From: JBJXFK01 sp046155505
GTDB lineage: Bacteria; Planctomycetota; Phycisphaerae; UBA1845; Fen-1342
Direction: 5' to 3'
NCBI GenBank assembly: GCA_046155505.1
Contig: JBJXFK010000033.1
Span: 1 to 37,585, forward strand
DNA length: 37,585 nucleotides
Part shown: positions 8,365 through 15,655 of the stretch, piece after piece
Layout: each line of letters begins with the position of its first letter
How positions within the stretch are numbered: position 1 is the first letter of the stretch
Notes under the pieces: generated by a model
Told to the model about the DNA's origin: nothing
Databases searched by the model: none
Seen by the model: the letters and a program-made list of their open reading frames with translations, nothing else
Position numbers and translations under genes: made by a program

Positions 8365-8391
8365 CGCCGTTCGCCCTTCGCCCTTCGCCCC
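8365..8391 (+). repeat. 'cgcccttcg' word repeat
   Basis: Three copies of a 9-bp word (CGCCGTTCG, CCCTTCGCC and similar) lie directly against the stop codon of the minus-strand cyclophilin gene. On the other strand it reads as the same 'cgaaggg' vocabulary as the repeat at 7779-7862. Confidence 0.6.
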
Positions 8392-9332
8392 TATTCTCGG
8401 TCGACGCGCAGGATGAAGACGTCGTTGACCGGCACGTCTGACTGGCCGTTTTCGGTTCCGGTTTCCACCGCTGCGATTGCGTCGATGACGCTCAGGCCTT
8501 CGACGATCGCGCCGAATACGGCGTAGCCGGGGTTGCTACCGGTGCGGTCGAGTGAGCTGTTGTCCTTCAGATTGAAGTAGACCTGCGAAGTGGCCGAGTT
8601 CGGCTCGTTGGTGCGGGCCATTGCAATCGTGCCGCGCAGGTTCTTCAGCCCGTTAGTCGATTCATTGACAATTGCGGCCCGAGTCGGCTTCTGCGTGAGG
8701 TCGGCGGTGAATCCGCCACCTTGGACGACGAAGCCCGGAATCACGCGGTGAAAGATCGTGTTTTCGTAGTACCCGTCATCGGCGTATTGCAGGAAGTTAT
8801 CGACCGAGATCGGCGCGTTTTGGCGATCGAGATCGACCACGATGTCGCCCAGGCTGGTGACCATTCGCACGCGCACTTTGCCGCCCGTGTCGGTGCCGCT
8901 GTTTGAATTGCTATTGCCGGTCGCGCCGGTACCTTCGATCTGGATGGTGATTTCTTCGGAACGGTAGAGCTTGCCGCTTGGGTCGAGGATGTCCACGCGA
9001 AAGATGACCGACGTGTCTTCGGCGACCTCGGGTGCGACGAAGGTTGGAGCCGCAGCGGTCACGCTCGACAGTTCGATTCGCCGCCCGTACGTCTGGTACC
9101 AACGATAGGTGTACTGGGTCGGCGAGTATTCGCCGGTGACGCGCGCGGTCAGTGAGACGGTGTCGCCGGGATCGACGATGCCGGTGGTCTCGACGGAGAT
9201 TGTCGTGCCGCTCGAATTCGTGTTCGAGGCGTTGCCTTGCGGCGTGATGATGCTGTCGAGCGGGCAGCCGCCAATCAAGGCGACCGCGACCAGCGTTGCG
9301 GCGGCGACTAGGGTCCGAGTCAGTTTCTGCAT
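8391..9332 (-). CDS. Cyclophilin-type peptidyl-prolyl isomerase lipoprotein
   Basis: This 313-aa protein has a clean lipoprotein signal (lipobox LIGGC, Cys23). An Ig-like beta domain follows at about 45-135 (VDPGDTVSLTARV ... YTYRWYQ), then a Ser/Asn linker and a complete bacterial cyclophilin domain at about 155-310. The catalytic core is recognisable: TIFHRVIPGFVVQGGG, GTIAMARTNEPNSATSQVYF and YAVFGAIVEG. It should catalyse proline cis-trans isomerisation during folding of exported proteins while tethered to a membrane. The ATG at 9332 has GAGGA five bases upstream. The Ig-like domain is an addition to the usual cyclophilin layout. Confidence 0.9.
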   Translation of the reverse strand: MQKLTRTLVAAATLVAVALIGGCPLDSIITPQGNASNTNSSGTTISVETTGIVDPGDTVSLTARVTGEYSPTQYTYRWYQTYGRRIELSSVTAAAPTFVAPEVAEDTSVIFRVDILDPSGKLYRSEEITIQIEGTGATGNSNSNSGTDTGGKVRVRMVTSLGDIVVDLDRQNAPISVDNFLQYADDGYYENTIFHRVIPGFVVQGGGFTADLTQKPTRAAIVNESTNGLKNLRGTIAMARTNEPNSATSQVYFNLKDNSSLDRTGSNPGYAVFGAIVEGLSVIDAIAAVETGTENGQSDVPVNDVFILRVDRE

Positions 9333-9514
9333 GGGATCCTCAAGTAATCAACCCGTTGTCGGGAATTCCATCGTTCATAGGCACGAATGCGGCAGCGATT
9401 CGCCACCGACGTTGCATTCTACGGGGTCGGGCAAGTGACTGACCTCCTTCTGACTTATCGGCATTCGCGCGCGGTCGCGGCAAAATGAGGGGCCGCCGGT
9501 CGGCCGTTGCCCGC

Positions 9515-9736
9515 TCACTCGTCGCGGGCGTCCTGCCACTCTTCTAGCCAGGCCATCTGGATCGCCTCTAACTTCTTTTCGTTACTGGCTTTAGGGTCGT
9601 CGGCAAAGCCCGGCAATTCGCACACCCACTGATGCAAATCGGTGAACCGCACCGTGAGTGGGTCGAGCTCGGGACGCTGTTCATGCAGCAAGATTGCCAA
9701 ATCTTCGATGTTGTTCCATTTCAACGGCTGCGGCAT
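9515..9736 (-). CDS. iscX: IscX-like Fe-S assembly accessory protein
   Basis: This 73-aa acidic protein closely follows the IscX (YfhJ) pattern: LKWNNIEDLA, then P-LDPLTVRFTDLHQWVCEL, then DDPKASNEKKLEAIQMAWLEEW. IscX binds iron and the cysteine desulfurase IscS and adjusts Fe-S cluster assembly in the cytoplasm. Length and acidity fit the family. The ATG at 9736 has GGAGG seven bases upstream. In proteobacteria iscX ends the isc operon; here no isc or suf gene is adjacent. Confidence 0.92.
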   Translation of the reverse strand: MPQPLKWNNIEDLAILLHEQRPELDPLTVRFTDLHQWVCELPGFADDPKASNEKKLEAIQMAWLEEWQDARDE

Positions 9737-9904
9737 GGGCAGGCCTCCGATGTGCGGAGTTTATCGCCGGATAGGTGACGCGTCGGCGTGGGTGCCTGAA
9801 TTTGCGCCGCACGAAGCGGAAGCGCCGGTTGCGATCGGGCCGCCGTGCCCGACGCCGTGCGCGTTCGGCGCGCGTGTACCGCGTCGGCCTCGGAGGGCCG
9901 ATCG

Positions 9905-10300
9905 CTACTTCAATCGTTCGAGCTTGCCCTTGCGTTTCACGATGTTCTTGTAATCCCACTGAATCGCGATCGACTTCTTCAGCCAACGCTTCAAATCCTT
10001 GGCCGAGATTTGGTCGTCGGCGGTGTAGCGAACCTCAGCGGCTTTGAAGCTGCCTTCGGGCGAAAGGCCGACTTCGTCGAACGATTGGCCGCTCCAGAAA
10101 AGCAGGCGGACGCAGTCTTTGAGTTTGCTGTAACCGACGATCGGGTTGCCTTCGATGAACCAGACCGGATGGCGGTGCCAGATTTTGTTCTCGACCCCTT
10201 TCAAGTTCTCATCGATGAGCCGTGCGAGCGCGTCGCAAATGCGTTTGTCTGCGGGCGACTGCGTCGCGTGATAGGCGAGGATGTCTTTGTGAATCGGCAT
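9905..10300 (-). CDS. DUF1801 (YdhG-like) domain protein
   Basis: This 131-aa protein has the DUF1801 layout: an N-terminal helix pair, then the core NKIWHRHPVWFIEGNPIVGYSKLKDCVRLLFWSGQSF, and a basic C-terminal helix rich in Lys. Family members are small soluble proteins of unsettled function, some related to frataxin-like folds. The start is the ATG at 10300, with GAGGA six bases upstream; the same frame stays open to 10714 but that is antisense to chrA. It follows chrA closely (44 bp) on the same strand, so the two may be co-transcribed. Confidence 0.8.
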   Translation of the reverse strand: MPIHKDILAYHATQSPADKRICDALARLIDENLKGVENKIWHRHPVWFIEGNPIVGYSKLKDCVRLLFWSGQSFDEVGLSPEGSFKAAEVRYTADDQISAKDLKRWLKKSIAIQWDYKNIVKRKGKLERLK

Positions 10301-10344
10301 ATGCGATCCTCGGGTCGGTCGGTGGGTGGGAGCATACAAGATCG

Positions 10345-11640
10345 TCAGGTCAGCGCGCCGTGCAAAAGGCCGATCGCCGCCGCCGCCGGCACGATCCACA
10401 AAATGTCCACCTTGTACCGCGCGATGGCGACGAACGATGCGAGCGTGAGCAGCGCGGCGAACACGTCGACAGTGCCGCCGACGATGAGAATGTGCGTGGC
10501 GAGCCAGACGGCGAGTTTCAGCACGACGCCGACGACGGCCGCCGTGATCGCCGAGAGGGCGGCGGTGAGTCCACGCGAGGCGGCCACGCGATCGACGTAT
10601 GGCGCGCCGAGAAAAATCCACAAGAAACAGGGCAGAAACGTGACCCACGTCGTCATCGCCGCGCCGAGCGTGGCCGATACGAGCGGTGAAAGTGCGTCGC
10701 CCGGCTGATTCCACGCACCGACGAAGCCGACGAATTGCAGCACCATGATCAGCGGGCCGGGCGTGGTTTCGGCCAGTGCGAGGCCGTCGAGCATCTGTTG
10801 CGGCTCAATCCAGCCGTGCGTTTGCACCGCCTGCTGCGCGACAAAGGGCAGCACGGCATACGCACCGCCGAACGTGACCATCGCGGCTTTGCTGAAAAAC
10901 ACACCCATGCGGGTGATGGCGTGATCGCCGCCGAGCGCGAGATACGCGGCGAGCACGGGCAGCCACCAGAGCGTTCCGCAAATCGCGATCACACTTGCCG
11001 CGCGGGCGAGCGTCGGCGTCGCGTGCGGCTGCGCGAGATCGATGGCGGTCGGCGCACCATGCGGTTTGATGACGTTGAACCACTGCGGCTTCCGCTTGCC
11101 GCCGAAGTAGCCGATCGTCGCGGCGAGGAGCATGATGAGCGGGAACGGTGCTCCGGCGAGCAACGCGACGAAGGCGGCGCCGGCGATCGACCACATGGCT
11201 GCATTTTTCAGCGCCTTTGACCCGATGCGCAGGACGGCGGCGGCGATGATGCCGAGCACCGCAGGTTTCAGGCCGGCGAAGATGTCGGCGATCCAGCCGA
11301 CCGACCCGTGGGCGAGATAGATGTAACTCAGAATCCAAAGCAGCAACGCCGAGGGCAGGACGAACAGGCTGCCGGCGATGATTCCGCCGAGCGTGCGATG
11401 CAGTCGCCAGCCGATGTAAGTCGCGAGTTGCTGAGCCTCCGGGCCGGGCAGCAACATGCAGTAGTTGAGCGCGTGCAGAAAGTGCGACTCGCTGATCCAG
11501 CGGCGCTTCTCGACCAGTTCGGTGTGCATGATTGCGATCTGGCCGGTGGGTCCGCCGAAGCTGATCAAGCCGAGCTTTAGCCAGAAGCGCGTGGCCTCGG
11601 CGAGCGTCGGGCGCGGCGAGTCGTTCTCGTGAGACGGCAT
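10345..11640 (-). CDS. chrA: Chromate transporter, fused two-domain CHR family
   Basis: This 431-aa membrane protein belongs to the CHR superfamily of chromate efflux proteins. Each half carries the family signature: LISFGGPTGQIAIMH with LLPGPEAQQLATYIGW in the N-terminal half, and MVTFGGAYAVLPFVAQQ with AETTPGPLIMVLQFVGF in the C-terminal half. About ten membrane segments are visible. The length matches the long-chain fused form rather than the split short-chain pair. It exports chromate, or possibly sulfate-like anions, from the cytoplasm. No chrB or chrC regulator is present, so induction by chromate cannot be assumed. Confidence 0.9.
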   Translation of the reverse strand: MPSHENDSPRPTLAEATRFWLKLGLISFGGPTGQIAIMHTELVEKRRWISESHFLHALNYCMLLPGPEAQQLATYIGWRLHRTLGGIIAGSLFVLPSALLLWILSYIYLAHGSVGWIADIFAGLKPAVLGIIAAAVLRIGSKALKNAAMWSIAGAAFVALLAGAPFPLIMLLAATIGYFGGKRKPQWFNVIKPHGAPTAIDLAQPHATPTLARAASVIAICGTLWWLPVLAAYLALGGDHAITRMGVFFSKAAMVTFGGAYAVLPFVAQQAVQTHGWIEPQQMLDGLALAETTPGPLIMVLQFVGFVGAWNQPGDALSPLVSATLGAAMTTWVTFLPCFLWIFLGAPYVDRVAASRGLTAALSAITAAVVGVVLKLAVWLATHILIVGGTVDVFAALLTLASFVAIARYKVDILWIVPAAAAIGLLHGALT

Positions 11641-11712
11641 TAGCGCGACTCGTTGCAGTGTGTGGGTCGAGCGAGCTCGGGAGTCCTAGTGCGCTGGCAA
11701 CGTTGATTTGAC

Positions 11713-11775
11713 GGGGAGCATCGGCCTCCGGCCGGTGCGAATTGATCTCGCACCGGCCCGAGGCCGATGCTCCCC
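11713..11775. repeat. Dispersed palindromic element, copy 2
   Basis: This is a near-perfect inverted repeat with arms of about 28 bp, opening GGGGAGCATCGGCCTC and closing GAGGCCGATGCTCCCC, around a short ATTGATCT centre. It is the same family as 1819-1889, sharing both ends and the internal GCGAATT...GCACCG. It sits between the pseudopilin stop and the chrA start and could form a very stable hairpin in the transcript. Confidence 0.85.
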
Positions 11776-11803
11776 AATCCCGCAAATGACGCATGACAGA
11801 GCA

Positions 11804-12712
11804 CTAGCGCTGCCGCACGACGCCCGCGACGTGGCGCGAACTGAGATAGCCGAATTTCGGGCGGCGCAGATTGGGGTTGGGGTTGTTTGATTCCCACGGG
11901 CCGCCGCTGACGACGCGACCATCGGTGAGTTCGTAATAGACGAACCAGGCGTCGAGTTCGCGTTGATATTTGCGGGCGGTTGCGTGGCCGTCGATGAAGC
12001 CGACGGTGCCGCGATCGCCGCGGTGGCGCTGCGTGATGCGGTCGGTGTTACCCCAGGCGCTGTCGGTCACGTCGGCCAGGTGGCGCGTCTCATCTTCTTC
12101 GATCATGATCCAAGGCAGCGAACTAATCGAGTAGCGTTGCCACTGTGTGTACATGCCCTGCACGAATGTGTTGGGGTAATTTTCCTGCCACCAGGTGCGA
12201 CCGAGCAGCGTCGCCTTGGCTCCCGTGAGCATGGTCGGCGCGGTATAGCTGTACTTGGTGTCATTGGTCAGCGTGCCGGTGGGCGTCTCGGCCTTGTCGA
12301 TGCGATCTTCCGGACACTTATACGCTTCCTGTTGCTCGCCGACGAGGCGATAGATCGAGCCGGCGCGAGGCACGTCGTTGAGTTGATCACCGGTTTCGCC
12401 GATGGTGCCGAGCCAGTCGAGCGAGACCCAGGTATTGTAATTGACCGGATAGCCGGGGTGAGTGGTGCTGTTGTTTGTTTTGTTGTAAAAATCCCACGAT
12501 CCGCCGGGCAGATAGTCCTTGCTCTGGGTGAGGTACGACGTCCAGCCGATGGCGAGCTGGCGCATGTTCGAGGTGCAGACGGTCGTACGCGTCAGGGCTC
12601 GCGCCGCGCCGAGACTCGGAATCAGAATCGACAGCAGCAGCGAGATGATGGCGACGACGACAAGCAGCTCGATCAATGTGAACGCGCGCTTTTGAACTCG
12701 ATCTGTATGCAC
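11804..12712 (-). CDS. Prepilin-type pseudopilin, planctomycete DUF1559-like
   Basis: This 302-aa protein starts with GTG at 12712, with GGGAG seven bases upstream. Its N-terminus is a class III signal (KRA|FTLIELLVVVAIISLLLSILIP) cut by prepilin peptidase before Phe11, with Glu at position 5 of the mature protein. A long pilin helix and a large globular domain with one Cys pair candidate (CTSN, CPED) follow. Near the C-terminus, RHRGDRGTVGFIDGHA resembles the H-X9-DG motif of planctomycete pseudopilins but has ten residues between His and Asp-Gly. Such proteins occur in very high copy in planctomycetes and may be minor pilins or surface proteins. The frame extends upstream to 12835 without support. 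Confidence 0.85.
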   Translation of the reverse strand: MHTDRVQKRAFTLIELLVVVAIISLLLSILIPSLGAARALTRTTVCTSNMRQLAIGWTSYLTQSKDYLPGGSWDFYNKTNNSTTHPGYPVNYNTWVSLDWLGTIGETGDQLNDVPRAGSIYRLVGEQQEAYKCPEDRIDKAETPTGTLTNDTKYSYTAPTMLTGAKATLLGRTWWQENYPNTFVQGMYTQWQRYSISSLPWIMIEEDETRHLADVTDSAWGNTDRITQRHRGDRGTVGFIDGHATARKYQRELDAWFVYYELTDGRVVSGGPWESNNPNPNLRRPKFGYLSSRHVAGVVRQR

Positions 12713-13131
12713 GAACGAACTCCCGCTTCGGTGCCGCGTGCGGCACGAACTTCGTGAAGCGACTTGCCTGAAACGACACATACCGGCTACGAGCGCGGCG
12801 AACGCCGAGCTAGCGAACCGGGTCGGATATGTCACTCTTGCAAGAATATCGGAATTTGCAGCGGCCGGGCAAGCGGAATTTGATAGTCAGCCGGATTGAT
12901 ATATGCAATTCGGGCAAATGTGACGCAGCAAGAATCGACGGAGCGGTCGGCCTGCGGGAGCATGTGCGGAGGCTGGAATGAAATCGGGTGGGGCGGGCAT
13001 TCCTGCCCGCCCGCATCCGTTCAATCTCGATTTGGTCGAAGCGATTGTGACGCTTCGGCAATCGACTTGCTGCGTGCCATGTACGGGACTGCTCAACGGA
13101 GGCGGCAGGCAGAATGCCTGCCCCACCCGGA
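12713..13131. other. Intergenic region with opposed hairpin words
   Basis: This gap of about 419 bp contains no credible gene; ORFs on both strands lack any recognisable domain. It should hold the promoter of the pseudopilin, but I see no clear -35/-10 pair. Its right part is occupied by the repeat pair at 12987-13126. Confidence 0.55.
12987..13126. repeat. Inverted pair of hairpin words
   Basis: Hairpin GGGCGGGC/GCCCGCCC (12991-13012, loop ATTCCT) and hairpin GGCAGGC/GCCTGCC (13104-13122, loop AGAAT) face each other about 90 bp apart. Each is flanked on its outer side by the same CCCACC tail (read as GGTGGG on the left). The right copy is about 10 bp past the stop of the PEP-CTERM gene, but without a T-run it is not a standard terminator. 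Confidence 0.75.
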
Positions 13132-13824
13132 TTAGCGTCGTCGAAGTAGCGCGAGGCTGCCGAGGACGAGCAGGCCGAGCGAGGTCGGCTCGGGCACGAT
13201 GCTGATCGTGGCGCTGACCGAGGCGAACGCATTGGCGAATCCGCCATCCTCGCCGACGAATGCACTCGACCCGGTGCAGGTCATGAATTCGTAACGTCCG
13301 GGCAGCAGGTCGAGCGTCACATCGACACTCGCCGGTGTACCGGTCGGCAGATCGACCAGCACATCGTTTCCGAGCTTCAGATAAGCGAACGCCGCACCGC
13401 CGCCGAACTCTTCGATGCTTCCGACGAAGCGCAGCGTCTGCGGCTCGAGCAGGTCGAATTGAAAGAGCATGCCGGTGATCGCGTTGCCGGACGATGTCTC
13501 GCCGCTGCCGGCATTGGCGCTGGCGTTCGAGTCGGCGGCACCGCTCATGCTGACTTGCATGGGCGTGATCGACGACGCGTGAGACGCGCGACAAACGGCA
13601 TTGGCCGCGGTCGACGCCACGCTGCAGAGCAGTTGGGAATCGAAATTTCCGAAACCGATCGCGGCATCGTGGTCGTCATCGACCATCGATCCGCCGCCGG
13701 GCAGGGCGATCGAGCCGACCACTTCGACCATGCGATCCTGGAACACGGGAACGATTGTGGCGCTCGCGAGAGACGCGCCAGCGGCGCACGACAGCGCCGT
13801 GAGAATGCGATTGATCATCTGCAT
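13132..13824 (-). CDS. PEP-CTERM sorted secreted protein
   Basis: This 230-aa exported protein has a signal peptide (INRILTALSCAAGASLASA), a low-complexity Ser/Ala/Gly region near residues 90-115, and a beta-rich domain. The C-terminus is a textbook PEP-CTERM signal: VPEPTSLGLLVLGSLALL followed by an Arg tail. PEP-CTERM proteins are cut and anchored or released by an exosortase, which is not in this window. Function is unknown; structural or exopolysaccharide-associated roles are common for the class. The ATG at 13824 has GGGG four bases upstream; the second ATG (13818) is also possible. Confidence 0.85.
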   Translation of the reverse strand: MQMINRILTALSCAAGASLASATIVPVFQDRMVEVVGSIALPGGGSMVDDDHDAAIGFGNFDSQLLCSVASTAANAVCRASHASSITPMQVSMSGAADSNASANAGSGETSSGNAITGMLFQFDLLEPQTLRFVGSIEEFGGGAAFAYLKLGNDVLVDLPTGTPASVDVTLDLLPGRYEFMTCTGSSAFVGEDGGFANAFASVSATISIVPEPTSLGLLVLGSLALLRRR

Positions 13825-13892
13825 AACCCCATTTTTTTCAAGCGGCCCTTGCAGGTAGCCGCGTCAGCCTCGACCGGACCAGAACAACTCAC

Positions 13893-13929
13893 AAAACCGG
13901 CGGCGCGGACCCGCGTCGCACACCGCCGG
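13893..13929 (-). terminator. Candidate rho-independent terminator
   Basis: Read on the minus strand, CCGGCGG and CCGCCGG form a 7-bp stem with a 19-nt loop, followed at once by TTTT. It lies about 18 bp past the stop of the dockerin gene at 13947, the right place and direction. The long loop and short T-run keep the call moderate. Confidence 0.5.
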
Positions 13930-13946
13930 GGATTCTGAATCAATGA

Positions 13947-15377
13947 TTACAGCGGGCAGCTCGAGCCGAAGACGGCCAGCATCTGGGCCAGATCGCTCAG
14001 ATCGACATCGCCGTCGCCGTCGAGGTCGCCCATCGCCAGCGTCGCGCCGCTCTGCACACCGAAGTTGGCGAGCAGGCCAGCGAGATCGGTCAGATTGACC
14101 TGACGATCGCCGTTGATGTCGCCCGGACACGGCGGCGGAACGACGTTGAGCGTCTGGTAGGTTACGTCATCGAGCAGCATGGTGTTGACGTTGCCCGCGC
14201 CCTCGCCGCGATAGCAGAAGCGGAACACGTTTTCGTCGGCGGTTCCCGCGAGGCCGATCGGCAGCGAGACTTCGGCACCATCATTGATCGACGCGGCAAC
14301 CGTATTGTCGCTGAATCGAGCGATCAGTTCGATCTTGACCCACTGACCGACGGCGGTCGGGCCGACGAGCGTGTAGAGCGGTGCGCTCGCCCCCGCGCCG
14401 CCGATGCCGGTGACGACGAGGTTTACGCCGGCCGAGCCGAACTCGATGCCCCAGGCGTTTGCAAACGCCGCGAGGTTGTTGTCAAAGTGCTGAATGGTCA
14501 GACGCGGCAACTGGTTGCCGGGTGCGGGCGGGGTTTCTTCGAGATTGATCCACCATGTCCACTGATAGTCGCTGCCGGGAGGATTGCCGAGGTCGGTCGT
14601 GTAAAAGCGATTTTGCACGGCCGCGGGTTCTTGATCACGGATACGCATCCAGCGGTTGGAGGTCGACCCGGGTCGCGGCGCGGTGACGCCGCGGACATCG
14701 CCGACGGCGCGAACGGTAAACACGCCGGGCGCAGAGTCGTTGATGAAAATGTAACCCTGCATGGCGATCACTTCATCGCCGAGCGAGACGCCCTCGAATG
14801 TGTCGGTGCCCGAGGGATCGGCGAGCAGCGACGGCACCGTGCCGGGCGTGGTGCTATCGGCGCTGCCGAGCGTCGGTGTGGCGTCGACGTACCAATCGCG
14901 CGGCGAAAAGCCAAAACCGTCCCACGCGAGCGTGTGTCCGGCCGGCGCGGCCGGGGCCACATCGGTGGTCGTGGTCCAGCGACCGGCGGTTACTGCCGTG
15001 GACATGCGTCCGATGTTGGTTTGCGGCCCGAACTTCACGCCGTGAATCAAATTCGCGGGCGTGCTGAACGGAGCGGCGGTGTAGAGCCAGATATCGGTGT
15101 CGGTCTGGTTCAGGTTGGCGATGTTGAACGTGCGAATCTGCCCGACGGCGAACGCGGTGGCGTTGGGCACGTTTGAGGTATAGGTGAAGCGATGACAGAA
15201 CGGATGCGTGGCGGCGGTGTTGAACGCCGGCCCGGTGTTGGTTACCTCGGCGACACGGCCGACCGAGTCGACCTCAGTGATGCGGAGGTTGGTGACCTGG
15301 GCCGTCGCAACGGCGGTCAGGCCGCAGGCGGCGATGGTGGGCAACGTGGCCCCTGTGAGACGAATTCGGCTAGGCAT
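13947..15377 (-). CDS. Secreted protein with C-terminal dockerin-type domain
   Basis: This 476-aa protein starts with the ATG at 15377, with GAAGGGG nine bases upstream; an ATG ten codons earlier (15407) lacks such a site. Residues 1-27 are a signal peptide ending ATAQ. The N-terminal half (from VTNLRITEVDSVGR) resembles lamin-tail-like domains of secreted proteins, and the middle may be a jelly-roll domain (VKIELIARFSDNTVAAS). The C-terminus is a pair of dockerin calcium loops, GDINGDRQVNLTDLAGLL and GDLDGDGDVDLSDLAQML, bracketed by Cys before the first and Cys three residues from the end. Dockerins bind cohesins in cellulosomes, but in planctomycetes their partner is unknown. It probably acts outside the cytoplasm. 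Confidence 0.85.
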   Translation of the reverse strand: MPSRIRLTGATLPTIAACGLTAVATAQVTNLRITEVDSVGRVAEVTNTGPAFNTAATHPFCHRFTYTSNVPNATAFAVGQIRTFNIANLNQTDTDIWLYTAAPFSTPANLIHGVKFGPQTNIGRMSTAVTAGRWTTTTDVAPAAPAGHTLAWDGFGFSPRDWYVDATPTLGSADSTTPGTVPSLLADPSGTDTFEGVSLGDEVIAMQGYIFINDSAPGVFTVRAVGDVRGVTAPRPGSTSNRWMRIRDQEPAAVQNRFYTTDLGNPPGSDYQWTWWINLEETPPAPGNQLPRLTIQHFDNNLAAFANAWGIEFGSAGVNLVVTGIGGAGASAPLYTLVGPTAVGQWVKIELIARFSDNTVAASINDGAEVSLPIGLAGTADENVFRFCYRGEGAGNVNTMLLDDVTYQTLNVVPPPCPGDINGDRQVNLTDLAGLLANFGVQSGATLAMGDLDGDGDVDLSDLAQMLAVFGSSCPL

Positions 15378-15484
15378 CTGCGTTTTCCCCTTCAAGTGAG
15401 TGCGCATGAGAACCGACCAACCGGCGTCGGCGATCGACGATCGGAAAGTCGGTGACAGAGATCACGACGCGGTTAGATGTAACG

Positions 15485-15513
15485 ATTATACGCGGGCCAT
15501 TGCGAATGCGGAT
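15485..15513 (-). promoter_or_regulatory. Candidate promoter for the dockerin gene at 13947
   Basis: On the minus strand a perfect TATAAT lies at 15490-15485, about 108 bp before the ATG at 15377. The hexamer 17 bp upstream (15513-15508) is a poor -35 match. A perfect TATAAT is rare in DNA this GC-rich, which is the only reason to list it. Confidence 0.35.
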
Positions 15514-15655
15514 TCAGGAATGCGGGAAAATACGCGAGAGCGATGCCGAGCTGCCGAGTTGCGGGCGATGCGTGTTGCGGTGCGGATCGGGTCGGGCGAA
15601 TGCGACGTGCGAGAAGCCACGCCGGGCAAAGCAGTTATCGGGACGTGACGTGGAG

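Noticed and set aside
12887..13594. 235-codon minus-strand ORF
   Set aside because: It overlaps the PEP-CTERM gene in another frame and crosses the hairpin words; Arg-rich shadow translation.
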